Source of the DNA: JAXGXJ01 sp963829545 | GTDB taxonomy: Bacteria; Actinomycetota; Thermoleophilia; RBG-16-64-13 | Length of the DNA: 64,000 bases | Assembly: GCA_963829545.1 (NCBI GenBank) | Contig: CAWHIX010000010.1 | Span: 310,001 to 374,000 of the forward strand | Reading direction: 5' to 3' | Shown here: positions 8,899 through 17,428 of the stretch, one piece after another | Numbering within the stretch: the first letter of the stretch is position 1 | Layout of the letters: the number at the start of each line of letters is the position of its first letter | Translations under genes and position numbers: made by a program | Notes under the pieces: model-generated | The model's input: only the letters and a program-made list of their open reading frames with translations | Databases searched by the model: none | Told to the model about the DNA's origin: nothing

Positions 8899-9617
8899 AG
8901 CGCATCGACATCTTCACCCTCGTGCCGCAGGCTTTCACGTGGTTCGTCGCTCAGCACCCGGTCTCGACCGCCATCGCCGCAGGGGTGGTGAGTATCGCCG
9001 TCCACAACATCCGTGAGTACAGTCCCTTGCCCCACCACGAGGTGGACGACACGCCCTATGGGGGCGGACCGGGGATGGTGACCAGGGTCGATATCGTGGC
9101 CGAGGCCATGGAAGGCGTGTTCGCCATGCCGGCCGGTCAGGTGCGTGAGTCCCGCGACGTCTACGTTCTGGCTGCGGGCGGACGGCCCTTCGACCATCGC
9201 TCGTGCCGGGATCTCTCGGCCGGGCAGCGCGACTTGGTGCTGCTCTGTGGGCGCTTCGAGGGGTTCGATGCCCGCGTTGAGGAACTGCTGGCCACGGACT
9301 CTCTCTCGGTCGGGCCGTACGTGCTCGCCGGCGGAGAGGTGGCCGCTCTGGCTGTGGTGGAGGCGGTGGTGCGTCATCTGCCCGGTTCCTTGGGCAACGC
9401 CGAAAGTGTGGTCGAGGAGTCTTTCAGCGAGGGACTGGAAGGCATGGTCGAGTATCCTCACTACACCCGACCGCGGGAGTTCCAGGGCGTGGAAGTCCCT
9501 TCCATACTGCTCAGCGGGGACCACGCCGCCATCGCAAGATGGCGGCGCGAGCACGCGCGTCCGTCGCCGTGGCACAGGCCGTCAGACCGACTGTCGGAGG
9601 TAGAGCGTGAGCCGTGA
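8895..9617 (+). CDS. trmD: tRNA (guanine37-N1)-methyltransferase TrmD
   Basis: A SPOUT-class methyltransferase forming m1G37 in tRNAs reading CNN codons, which prevents +1 frameshifting. It is 240 aa. Visible landmarks are DDTPYGGGPGMV, LLCGRFEGFDARVEEL, SVGPYVLAGGEVAAL (trefoil-knot AdoMet site) and EYPHYTRPREFQG. GTG start 8895 overlaps the rimM stop. The 3' end overlaps the following lepB by 11 bp. Confidence 0.96.
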   Translation: MKRIDIFTLVPQAFTWFVAQHPVSTAIAAGVVSIAVHNIREYSPLPHHEVDDTPYGGGPGMVTRVDIVAEAMEGVFAMPAGQVRESRDVYVLAAGGRPFDHRSCRDLSAGQRDLVLLCGRFEGFDARVEELLATDSLSVGPYVLAGGEVAALAVVEAVVRHLPGSLGNAESVVEESFSEGLEGMVEYPHYTRPREFQGVEVPSILLSGDHAAIARWRREHARPSPWHRPSDRLSEVEREP

Positions 9618-10191
9618 GCACGACCGGCCGGGCGCCGACGGCCGGTCCGCGCCGGCCAAGGGCGCGAAGGGCAAGAAGCAGGGGGTGCTGGGTCTCGTAC
9701 TGGAGGTGGTCGTCATCGTGGTGGCCGCCTTCGCCATCGCCATGCTGGTGCAGTACTTCCTGATCAAGCCGTTCACCATCCACCAGATCTCGATGGAGTC
9801 CACCCTTCTGGAGGGCGACCGCATCCTCCTCAGCCGCCTGACCTATCACTTCCGAGATCCCCAGAGCGGCGATGTGATCGTGTTCGACTCACCGGTGAAC
9901 CAGAACGAAGACCTGGTCAAGCGCGTGGTGGCGGTCGCCGGACAAACGGTGGAGATCGAGGACGGCCGCTTGTATGTGGACGGCGTCGCTCAGGAGGAGC
10001 CGTATCTGCTCGAGCAACCTTTCGAAGGCGCGTACCCCGAGACCGTCATTCCTCCCGGCCAGGTGTTCGTGATGGGGGACAACAGGAACAACAGCGGGGA
10101 CAGCCGCCTGTTCGGACCCATCGACATCGATACCATCATCGGGAAGGCCTTCGTCATCTACTGGCCCATCAGCCGCTGGGGTGGCCTGTGA
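9607..10191 (+). CDS. lepB: Type I signal peptidase LepB (copy 1)
   Basis: A 194-aa membrane serine protease that removes Sec/Tat signal peptides outside the membrane. One N-terminal TM segment (VVVIVVAAFAIAMLVQYFLI) is followed by the catalytic Ser62 in QISMESTLLEGDR, Lys105 in KRVVAVAG, and box E MGDNRNNSGDSRLFGP. A basic, Lys/Gly-rich cytoplasmic tail precedes the TM. It starts inside the trmD 3' end. A second copy sits just beyond rplS. Confidence 0.95.
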   Translation: MSREHDRPGADGRSAPAKGAKGKKQGVLGLVLEVVVIVVAAFAIAMLVQYFLIKPFTIHQISMESTLLEGDRILLSRLTYHFRDPQSGDVIVFDSPVNQNEDLVKRVVAVAGQTVEIEDGRLYVDGVAQEEPYLLEQPFEGAYPETVIPPGQVFVMGDNRNNSGDSRLFGPIDIDTIIGKAFVIYWPISRWGGL

Positions 10192-10227
10192 TCGACCGGC
10201 GTGCGTTACTCTCACGGGGCTCGTCGG

Positions 10228-10256
10228 TTGCAATCGCGGGCCGGATGCTTTAAAGT
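10228..10256 (+). promoter_or_regulatory. Sigma70-type promoter for rplS
   Basis: TTGCAA (10228-10233), a 17-bp spacer, and TAAAGT (10251-10256). It sits in the 130-bp lepB-rplS gap and leaves a leader of about 60 nt before the rplS ATG. The boxes are moderately conserved but the spacing is exact. Confidence 0.6.
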
Positions 10257-10321
10257 CTGCTGGCTTTTCGTCGGGAAGGCTTGTCGAATAGACCCAGGGT
10301 CAAGTTAGGGCTAGGTATGCT

Positions 10322-10666
10322 ATGGGAGCGATAGAAGAATTCGAGCACGCACAACTCCGCCAGGATATCCCTGCTTTCAAGTCCGGCGACACACTGCGTG
10401 TGCACTTCAAGGTGGTCGAGGGAAGCCGGGAGCGGATCCAGGTCTTTCAGGGGTTCTGCATCAGTAAGCAGGGCCATGGGGCTCGGGAGACCTTCACGGT
10501 GCGCAAGCAGTCCTTCGGGGTTGGCGTGGAGCGTACCTTCCCGGTGCATTCGCCCAAGATCGACAAGATCGAAGTGACGGCGGTGGGCGACGTCGCCCGG
10601 GCCAAGCTTTACTACCTCCGCGACAAGATCGGCAAGAAGGCGCGCGTCAAAGAGAAGCGCATCTGA
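10322..10666 (+). CDS. rplS: 50S ribosomal protein bL19
   Basis: A 114-aa protein at the 30S-50S interface. Recognised by PAFKSGDTLRVHFKVVEG, FQGFCISKQG, ETFTVRKQSFGVGVERTFPV and the C-terminal AKLYYLRDKIGKKARVKEKR. ATG at 10322 with its own upstream promoter. It lies between two lepB genes, instead of the plain trmD-rplS-lepB order. Confidence 0.97.
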   Translation: MGAIEEFEHAQLRQDIPAFKSGDTLRVHFKVVEGSRERIQVFQGFCISKQGHGARETFTVRKQSFGVGVERTFPVHSPKIDKIEVTAVGDVARAKLYYLRDKIGKKARVKEKRI

Positions 10667-10671
10667 GGACC

Positions 10672-11283
10672 GTGGATCCGGTGACCGAACCGGATTCCAC
10701 CCCGCCGGCCGAAGAGGAGGGCCTCAGGCTACCGGAAGATGGGCGCCGCGCAGACGTCGGCGGTCGAAGCCGGTCGCTACGCTGGCTGATCGAGGTCGTG
10801 GTGATAGTGGCGGCGGCCTTTGTGCTCGCCCTTCTCGTCCAGCAGTTCCTCGTCAAGCCCTTTGCCATCCCCTCGCCCTCTATGGAGCCGACCCTGGTGG
10901 AAGGCGATCGCGTTCTCGTCAACCGGCTGGTCTACCATTTCCGCTCGCCCGAATCGGGCGATGTCATCGTGTTCCACCCGCCCAACACCGAGGGGTCCGA
11001 CCCCTTCATCAAGCGCGTGGTGGCGGTCGGGGGCGACACGATAGCCGTACACGACGGGCAACTCTACGTCAACGGAGTCCCTCGGGAGGAGAGCTTCATC
11101 AAGGAGCATCCCATCATCGGGGACTATCCTGAGACTCGGGTGCCGGACGGCTACATCTGGGCCATGGGCGACAACCGTAACAACAGCGGCGACAGCCGAG
11201 TGTTCGGGCCCGTGAGCGAGGAGGAGATCCTCGGCGCTGCGTTCGCCATATACTGGCCGCTGGGCCATATCACCGGCCTCTGA
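10672..11283 (+). CDS. lepB: Type I signal peptidase LepB (copy 2)
   Basis: A second signal peptidase, 203 aa, starting GTG 5 bp after rplS. An acidic N-terminal tail is followed by one TM segment (VVVIVAAAFVLALLVQQFLV), catalytic Ser70 in PSPSMEPTLVEGDR, Lys114 in KRVVAVGG, and MGDNRNNSGDSRVFGP. It is strikingly similar to copy 1 through the catalytic core, suggesting duplication around rplS. The substrate-site region differs (IPSPSMEPT versus IHQISMEST), so the copies may differ in preference. Confidence 0.95.
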   Translation: MDPVTEPDSTPPAEEEGLRLPEDGRRADVGGRSRSLRWLIEVVVIVAAAFVLALLVQQFLVKPFAIPSPSMEPTLVEGDRVLVNRLVYHFRSPESGDVIVFHPPNTEGSDPFIKRVVAVGGDTIAVHDGQLYVNGVPREESFIKEHPIIGDYPETRVPDGYIWAMGDNRNNSGDSRVFGPVSEEEILGAAFAIYWPLGHITGL

Positions 11284-11301
11284 GCCCCTTCCGCCGCTTC
11301 T

Positions 11302-12036
11302 ATGAACTCCGCCTCTCAAGGTCCGAGCGAGGGACGGAGACCGTCCGCATCTAGTCATCGGGCCAGGCGCGTCTCCGATCCATTCCGTTTCGACAGGGCC
11401 TTGCTCGATGAAGAGCGGCGCCGGTCTCCGGAAGATCGCAACGAGGGCCTTCGCCTCGCGGGAGCCGACGAGGCCGGCAGGGGTTGTCTCGCGGGACCAC
11501 TGGTGGCTGCGGCGGTGGTCCTCGACTACAGCCGGACCCCTTTCCTGGGTCTCAAGGGTCTGACAGACTCCAAGCTCCTCTCCCTCGAGGCGCGGGAGAC
11601 GATGTATGGGGGCGTAATGTGCTCCGCCCTGCGGGTCGCGTGGGTAGCCTGTTCCCCGGCCACCATCGACGAGCGGGGTCTGCACAGGTGCAATCTCCTT
11701 GCGCTCGGCCGCGCGCTGGAACTGCTGGAAGACGACTACCGTTTCGCCATCGTCGATGGCTTCGACCTCAGGCGGGACGATCTGCGGGCGCGCGGGATCG
11801 TGGGGGCCGATTTCAAGAGCGCGGCAGTGGCGGCCGCCTCGGTGGTGGCAAAGGTCGTGCGCGACCGGCTCATGAAGCGCATGGCGTCTCTGCACCCCGG
11901 CTACGGTTTCGAGGAGCACGTGGGCTACGGGACGGGCCGGCACAGAGAGGCGCTTCTGAGGAACGGACCCTGCCCTCTCCACCGGCTGAGTTTCCGGGGG
12001 GTCGGCACTCAACAGCTGGAACTGCTGGGGGATTGA
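11302..12036 (+). CDS. rnhB: Ribonuclease HII
   Basis: A 244-aa enzyme removing ribonucleotides and RNA primers from DNA. The active-site motif GADEAGRGCLAGPL holds two acidic residues (Asp56, Glu57). Further landmarks are LKGLTDSKLLS, FAIVDGF (acidic metal ligand), GADFKSAAVAAASVVAKVVRDR and the C-terminal HPGYGFEEHVGYGTGRH. The first ~50 residues are a poorly conserved extension. It converges with the minus-strand glycosylase gene. Confidence 0.95.
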   Translation: MNSASQGPSEGRRPSASSHRARRVSDPFRFDRALLDEERRRSPEDRNEGLRLAGADEAGRGCLAGPLVAAAVVLDYSRTPFLGLKGLTDSKLLSLEARETMYGGVMCSALRVAWVACSPATIDERGLHRCNLLALGRALELLEDDYRFAIVDGFDLRRDDLRARGIVGADFKSAAVAAASVVAKVVRDRLMKRMASLHPGYGFEEHVGYGTGRHREALLRNGPCPLHRLSFRGVGTQQLELLGD

Positions 12037-12111
12037 CAGGCGAAAACGCGGCGATCAGTCCCGCGCCTCGACGGTCCGCCCGTGCTTCTGTGGCCGCCGG
12101 CGTCGCCGTGC

Positions 12112-13008
12112 TCACCTGAGTGAGAAGCCGGAGTCTTCCTTCAGGAATCCTTCCTCCGCCAACCGGGAGAGAACGGCGCTCACTTCAGCTTCCGCCCATC
12201 CCGGCAGCAGGGTCGCCGCCTGTGCTCTGGTCAGGGACACCGCGTCGGCCGTCGGGGCGGTCTCGCCCGCATCCTGTGGCTGCAGAAAGAGGCGCAGGAC
12301 CTGCGCGCGCAACTGGCGTCGCGATCCGACGAATGGCGACTGGACCATGTGATGGCTGCTGCGACGAGAGGGGTTCGCTTCTGTCTGCTTCAGCCACGAG
12401 CCGTAGTCCATGAGAGCGTAGTACCAGGTGCGGGGATCCTCCCTGTCGAGAGTGGCCTCGACGAGGGGAATGACCTCTCGATCGGGGACCTCCGTCCGCC
12501 CGGGGAAGAAGTGATGGAGGATGGCCGCGCGGATGTTGGTCTCGATGAACGGCACTGCCAGACCGTAGGCGAACGCTGCTATCGCTCCGGCCGTCGCGGG
12601 CCCGACCCCGGGAAGAGAGCGAAGTTCCTCCTGGGACCGGGGAAGCGAGCCGCCATAGTCGGAGACGACCACTTGGGCCGCTTGCTGCAGGGCCAGACCT
12701 CTGCGGTTGTATCCCAGGCCCTGCCAAGTGCTGAGGACCGCCGCGATGGGGCTGCCTGCCAGTGCCCACACGTCCGGGAAGCGGGCCAGGAAGTCGTCGT
12801 ACTTCCGGAGTACGCGCGACACCTGGGTCTGCTGCAGCATGATCTCCGAGACCAGGATGCGATAGGGATCGCGGGTGCGCCGCCAGGGTAGGTCGCGTCC
12901 GTGCTCTCCATAATGCGCGAGTACCACTCGGCGGAAGGAGCGGAGATGCTCCTGCGCTGTGCCGCCAGACTCCGTAGGCGAGCAGGGGCAGCCGTCTGCC
13001 GCACTCAT
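12112..13008 (-). CDS. MutY/Nth-like HhH-GPD DNA glycosylase lacking the Fe-S cluster
   Basis: A base-excision DNA glycosylase related to A/G-specific adenine glycosylase. Landmarks: RDLPWRRTRDPYRILVSEIM then LQQTQVSRV (conserved Glu and QQT), helix-hairpin-helix LPGVGPATAGAIAAFAYG, and VPFIETNIRA where classic MutY has an LDGNV-type loop with the catalytic Asp; here Glu occupies that place. After MDYGSWLKQ the four-Cys cluster of MutY/Nth is absent and is replaced by NPSRRSSHHMVQSPFVGS, a signature of a clusterless subfamily. The frame runs up to 13125, but Met at 13008 fits homologous N-termini better. It is the only minus-strand gene before 60 kb. Exact substrate uncertain. Confidence 0.8.
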   Translation of the reverse strand: MSAADGCPCSPTESGGTAQEHLRSFRRVVLAHYGEHGRDLPWRRTRDPYRILVSEIMLQQTQVSRVLRKYDDFLARFPDVWALAGSPIAAVLSTWQGLGYNRRGLALQQAAQVVVSDYGGSLPRSQEELRSLPGVGPATAGAIAAFAYGLAVPFIETNIRAAILHHFFPGRTEVPDREVIPLVEATLDREDPRTWYYALMDYGSWLKQTEANPSRRSSHHMVQSPFVGSRRQLRAQVLRLFLQPQDAGETAPTADAVSLTRAQAATLLPGWAEAEVSAVLSRLAEEGFLKEDSGFSLR

Positions 13009-13139
13009 CCGTCGTCCTGGCCCATCTGTGCGCTCCTGTTCAATCTCAGACCAAGGTCGCAGCCGAAGATCTCGCCGCCCGCCTAGTCTGATGCGCGAGC
13101 ACGAAAACGTCCGACGCGCCAGCAAGAGTAGCGCGTCGC

Positions 13140-13547
13140 ATGCCCGGAGGGGAGGCTGGTCTGACCGGACGCGTACCCATCGATAGAGCGGCCCGGGGGC
13201 GGGTGGGTGAAGATGCGGCCGCCGTCTATCTGACCGGCAAGGGCTACACGGTCCTGGGGGCGAACCAGCGCACTCCAGCCGGCGAGGTGGATCTCGTCTG
13301 CCGCCATGGTGGTCAGATAGTCATCGTGGAGGTCAAAGCCCGGGGCAGTTGCGAGTTCGGTACTGCTATCGAGGCCATAGGCCCGCGCAAGGCCAGGAGG
13401 ATGCGGGCGGCGGCTCTGTGGTGGCTGGCCGACAGGGGGTTGCTCCCGTGTCAGACGCGGTTCGACGCGGTGCTGGTCATGCTCGACGCTCAGGGTCTTC
13501 CCAGGACTCTCGAACACGTCCAGGACATCATCGGCAAAGGCTACTAG
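13140..13547 (+). CDS. yraN: YraN/UPF0102 family nuclease-fold protein
   Basis: A 135-aa protein of the UPF0102 family, which has an endonuclease-like fold and no firmly assigned role. The conserved core GRVGEDAAAVYLTGKGYTVL, then GEVDLVCRHGGQIVIVEVKAR (E-x-D...E-x-K catalytic-like residues), is intact. Divergent from the glycosylase gene and 2 bp upstream of comM, the usual rnhB-yraN-comM-dprA neighbourhood. Confidence 0.9.
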   Translation: MPGGEAGLTGRVPIDRAARGRVGEDAAAVYLTGKGYTVLGANQRTPAGEVDLVCRHGGQIVIVEVKARGSCEFGTAIEAIGPRKARRMRAAALWWLADRGLLPCQTRFDAVLVMLDAQGLPRTLEHVQDIIGKGY

Positions 13548-13549
13548 GC

Positions 13550-15148
13550 ATGGGCATCGCGGTCGTCTGGGGTTTCGCCCTGGTAGGCATCGAGGCAGTT
13601 CCGGTTCGCGTGGAGGCTCACGCGCGGTCCGGACTTCCTGGAGTGACTATCGTCGGTCTTCCGGGAGCGGCGGTGCGCGAGGCGCGCGAGCGGGTCAGGT
13701 CGGGAGCGGCATCCAGCGGAGTCCCGCTGCCCACGCGCCGCATCACGGTCAATCTCAGCCCCGGCGATGTTCCCAAGGACGGCCCCGGCTTCGATCTCCC
13801 CATAGCCCTGGCCACGTTGGCCGCCTGCGGACAGCTCCCGCTCGAGTCGGTCCGAGGCGTGGGGGCGGTGGGGGAGATTTCCCTGGATGGGGTCGTCCGG
13901 CCCACTCGGGGGATGCTGTCGGTGGTCGAGACGGCGGCCGGTATCAACGTGGAATGGCTGATCGCCCCTCTCGAAAGTCTTCCTGCGGCCGCCGCCGTTG
14001 GCCTCGTCCGCGTGCTGGGGGTCACGACCTTGGCTGAGGCGGTCGCGGTCATCACCTGCGGTCGATCTCGGGAGCGCGTACGGGAGCGGGGGAGGCGCTG
14101 GCTGGGCATGCGCAAGAAGGGGCCGAACGAGACCCGCGCAGACGAGGCCGATATGGCCGAAGTCCTTGGTCACGAGCAGGCCAAACGAGCCCTGGAGATA
14201 GCTGCGGCCGGAGGTCATCATCTGCTGATGGTAGGCTCACCCGGAGCAGGGAAGACCATGCTTGCACGGCGCCTACCGGGCATCCTTCCTCAGCTCACTG
14301 CTCCCGAAGCCTTGGAAGTGACGCGTATCTGGAGCGCCGCCGGGTTGCCCGGTGCTCAAGCCGAACTGGCGACGGCAAGGCCTTTTCGGGCTCCTCATCA
14401 CACGGCCTCCCGGGCCGCGCTCGTGGGGGGCGGCATCAATCTCAGACCCGGAGAGGTCAGCCTCGCCCACCACGGCATCCTTTTTCTTGACGAGCTGCCC
14501 GAGTTCTCCCGGGACGCGCTCGAGGCTCTGCGCGAGCCGCTCGCAGACGGCCGCATCTCGATAAGCCGACGCATGGGGAACTCGGTCTTCCCGGCCGCCT
14601 GCAGCCTGGTGGGGGCGATGAATCCGTGCCCGTGCGGATATCTGGGCCACGGACAGAAGAGCTGCCGGTGCCTCGCGGCCACCATCGACCGTTACCGCAG
14701 TCGTCTGAGCGGGCCTTTGCTCGATCGTATCGACGCCCTCATCGAGGTCCCGCCGCTCACCCTCTTCTCCCTCGAGAACGGCAAGGTGGGGGAGACCTCA
14801 GCCGTGGTCGGAGAACGAGTGGCGGCCGCTCGTGCCTTTCGCGAGGCGCGCCTACTCAGGTCCTCTACAACCGGTAGGGCCTGCCACCTCCTGCCTGGCG
14901 GCCCATCCGGGGAGTCCAATGAGAGCGCGCCGTCTCATCTCGAGGCGGGTTGCCGGCTCAGCGCACAGGCCCGCTCCCTGCTTCGTCAGGCGTTGGTGAG
15001 AGAGGGACTGAGTGGGAGGGGATACACGCGAATCGTCGGCCTCGCCAGGACCATCGCCGACCTCGACCAGAGGGAGGCCGTCGATGCCGACGATGTGGCT
15101 GAGGCCCTAGCGCTGCGGCTCGACTATCGACGGGTAGGACTCGAGTGA
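13550..15148 (+). CDS. comM: Mg-chelatase-like AAA+ ATPase ComM/YifB
   Basis: A 532-aa AAA+ protein; ComM acts as a helicase promoting branch migration during natural transformation. An N-terminal Lon-like domain (SGLPGVTIVGLPGAAVREAR, PKDGPGFDLPIALA) is followed by Walker A GSPGAGKTML (about 229), GILFLDELPEF (Walker B), NPCPCGYLGH (Cys pair) and a C-terminal Mg-chelatase domain. ATG 13550 is chosen because it lies just after yraN. It overlaps dprA by 4 bp. Confidence 0.94.
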   Translation: MGIAVVWGFALVGIEAVPVRVEAHARSGLPGVTIVGLPGAAVREARERVRSGAASSGVPLPTRRITVNLSPGDVPKDGPGFDLPIALATLAACGQLPLESVRGVGAVGEISLDGVVRPTRGMLSVVETAAGINVEWLIAPLESLPAAAAVGLVRVLGVTTLAEAVAVITCGRSRERVRERGRRWLGMRKKGPNETRADEADMAEVLGHEQAKRALEIAAAGGHHLLMVGSPGAGKTMLARRLPGILPQLTAPEALEVTRIWSAAGLPGAQAELATARPFRAPHHTASRAALVGGGINLRPGEVSLAHHGILFLDELPEFSRDALEALREPLADGRISISRRMGNSVFPAACSLVGAMNPCPCGYLGHGQKSCRCLAATIDRYRSRLSGPLLDRIDALIEVPPLTLFSLENGKVGETSAVVGERVAAARAFREARLLRSSTTGRACHLLPGGPSGESNESAPSHLEAGCRLSAQARSLLRQALVREGLSGRGYTRIVGLARTIADLDQREAVDADDVAEALALRLDYRRVGLE

Positions 15149-16293
15149 CGGACGGCGTCTCGACGAAAGCGCTCGAGGGGGCTCTGGGACTGGCCTCACT
15201 CAGCCGCTGGGGATGCTCACCGCTCCTGCGGTTCCTCAGACAACACGGTCCAGAGGGAGTATGGGGCGCTTCCCGCGGCACGCTCCTGAGTTGGGGTCTT
15301 GCCATGGCCGTCGTCCGGCGTTTCGAAGAGAAGAGGAGGACCTTCTCGCAGGAGGCCGAGCTTCGGGCGCTCGAACAAACGGGCCTGCGTTTCGTACCTT
15401 ACGGCTCCGCCGGCTATCCGAATGGATTGACCCATCTGTCGTATCCGCCGGCCGGGCTCTTCATGCGGGGTAGTGAAGAGGCCCTCGCGCGGCTGGGGAC
15501 GGTCCCCTGCGTCGCCGTGGTGGGCACACGAAAGGCGAGTGCCTACGGGACCCGGATGGCCGAGGCTTTCACCGCCGCCTTCGCCGGGCGGGGCGTCGCG
15601 GTCGTGAGTGGTATGGCCTTCGGCATCGATGCGCGTGCGCACCATGCCGCGCTCGATGCAGCGGGCCTGACGGCAGCCGTCCTCGGTTGCGGCGCCGACG
15701 TCGTGTATCCGGGAAGGCACCGGCGCCTCTACCAGCGTCTCAGCCGTGATGGGCTGATCATGAGCGAGTTGCCCCCTGGCTGCCCGCCGGCACGCTGGAC
15801 GTTTCCTCACCGTAACCGCCTGCTGGCGGCTCTGGCCGACGCAGTGCTCGTGGTGGAGGGCTCGAAGTCGAGCGGAGCTCTGCAGACGGCGACCTGGGCT
15901 CTGGAGTTGGGCCGAGCGGTGTTCGCAATACCGGGCCCCGTCATGGTCGAGAGTCACGAGGGGTGTAACGCGCTGTTGTACGATGGAGCATTTCCCGCAA
16001 TCGATCCGTGGACCACAGTAGAGGATTTTCTCCTCGCGACAGGAATCGAGAGAAGGGAGCGCGCAGGAGGCGACGGCCTGCGACCACAGGAGGGACTCGT
16101 GGGAGGCTCTGAGGTCCTTGGGGTCAATGGGCAGTCTCTGCTTGCTACCCTTGCCCTTGGTCCTTGCTCCGTAGATGACCTGGTCGCCCAGACGCGATGG
16201 TCGGTCAGGGAGGTCACGGCCTGCTTGGCTCGATTGGAACTTCAGGGCGTGGTGGTGCGGGGTGGTCCGGGTCTGTTCATTCGGGCGCCCTGA
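15145..16293 (+). CDS. dprA: DNA-processing protein DprA
   Basis: A 382-aa protein that loads RecA onto incoming single-stranded DNA during transformation. The Rossmann-like core shows VVGTRKASAYGTRMA, VVSGMAFGIDARAHHAAL, AVLGCGADVVYPGRH and SGALQTATWALELGR. A C-terminal winged-helix (DprA_WH) follows after a linker (from about 320). GTG start overlaps the comM stop. With comM it suggests competence or recombination capacity. Confidence 0.94.
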   Translation: MTDGVSTKALEGALGLASLSRWGCSPLLRFLRQHGPEGVWGASRGTLLSWGLAMAVVRRFEEKRRTFSQEAELRALEQTGLRFVPYGSAGYPNGLTHLSYPPAGLFMRGSEEALARLGTVPCVAVVGTRKASAYGTRMAEAFTAAFAGRGVAVVSGMAFGIDARAHHAALDAAGLTAAVLGCGADVVYPGRHRRLYQRLSRDGLIMSELPPGCPPARWTFPHRNRLLAALADAVLVVEGSKSSGALQTATWALELGRAVFAIPGPVMVESHEGCNALLYDGAFPAIDPWTTVEDFLLATGIERRERAGGDGLRPQEGLVGGSEVLGVNGQSLLATLALGPCSVDDLVAQTRWSVREVTACLARLELQGVVVRGGPGLFIRAP

Positions 16294-16320
16294 GGTAGAC
16301 GACAAGAAGAGCGGAGCGAC

Positions 16321-17412
16321 ATGCAGGATGGCGACATACAGCAGCCGGCCCCGGTCGAACAGGCGACACCGGCCCCGTCGGCGGACCTGGAAGAAGCCGT
16401 TTTCGCCTACCTGAGAAGCCTCGTGGCCGCCGACTACAGCCCTCGGACCGTCCGGGCGTCCGCCGGTGATCTCCGTCAGTTCAGCCTTTTTCTGGAGGGC
16501 CGGGGCATACAGAGGACGGCCGATGTCCGCCCAGAGCACATCGGCGCCTTCGTCGAGGCCCTCGCGGAAGGCCGTCTGGGCACGGATGACAGTCGCCGCC
16601 CGTCCCCGGAAGAGGGCCGGCGGTCCTCAGCCGACGACGGCGGCGGGCCTTCTATCGGCGGCGGCTCACCCTTGCCGGCCGGCGCCCGCGGAAGCAGATC
16701 AGTCCGCCCTCGGCCCTCTGCCCGCAGCACCATCGCACGCAAGTTGTCGGTAGTGCGCCGCTTCCTGCACTTCTGCGAGGACAACGGCCTTGTGGAGGCG
16801 AGTGCGGCCGTCGGCATCGCGTCCCCCAAGCTCCCCAAGCGTCTGCCTCAGGTCCTGAACCCGGAGCAGATGGATGTCTTACTGCAAAGGATGGGTGGTC
16901 AGGAGCCGCTCCAACTCCGGGATAGGGCTCTTTTCGAGTTGATATACTCGTCAGGGTTGCGCTGCCAGGAGGCGCTTGATATGCGCCTGCGGGACATCAA
17001 CGTCGCGTCGTGTGAGATCCGAGTCAGAGGGAAGGGACGGAAGGTGCGCGTGGTGCCTGTGGGAGAGATAGCCCTCGCCGCCCTCGACCGCTACCTCGAA
17101 GAGGGGCGCCCCCACCTCGCTAAGAGAGATGACGAGGACCACATCTTCATCAGCCGCAGAGGGCGGCCCCTTTCTTCTTCGGACGTACAGCGCAGACTGA
17201 CGCGCTATCTACGCTTGGCCGGGGTGCCGGCGGGCACCTCACCTCATACCCTGCGTCACTCCTTCGCCACGCACCTGCTCGAGGGGGGCGCAGATCTTAG
17301 GACCATACAGGAGCTTCTGGGGCATTCGTCGCTCCGCACCACCCAGGTATACACCCACGTCTCGGCGGCGCACCTGCGGAGGACCTACCGCAAGGCCCAT
17401 CCGCGGGCGTGA
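16321..17412 (+). CDS. xerC: Tyrosine recombinase XerC/XerD type, with a low-complexity insert
   Basis: A site-specific recombinase resolving chromosome dimers at dif with FtsK. The N-terminal SAM-like domain (YLRSLVAADYSPRTVRASAG) and C-terminal catalytic domain are clear: Arg in SSGLRCQEAL (about 214), HTLRHSFATHLLEGGADL, LLGHSSLRTT and the nucleophile Tyr in QVYTHV (about 343). The protein is 363 aa against about 300 usual. The excess is a Ser/Gly/Pro/Arg-rich insert at about 88-131 in the N-terminal domain, before ARKLSVVRRFLHF. No partner xer gene is seen here. Confidence 0.93.
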   Translation: MQDGDIQQPAPVEQATPAPSADLEEAVFAYLRSLVAADYSPRTVRASAGDLRQFSLFLEGRGIQRTADVRPEHIGAFVEALAEGRLGTDDSRRPSPEEGRRSSADDGGGPSIGGGSPLPAGARGSRSVRPRPSARSTIARKLSVVRRFLHFCEDNGLVEASAAVGIASPKLPKRLPQVLNPEQMDVLLQRMGGQEPLQLRDRALFELIYSSGLRCQEALDMRLRDINVASCEIRVRGKGRKVRVVPVGEIALAALDRYLEEGRPHLAKRDDEDHIFISRRGRPLSSSDVQRRLTRYLRLAGVPAGTSPHTLRHSFATHLLEGGADLRTIQELLGHSSLRTTQVYTHVSAAHLRRTYRKAHPRA

Positions 17413-17428
17413 AAGTGAACACGCTGCC

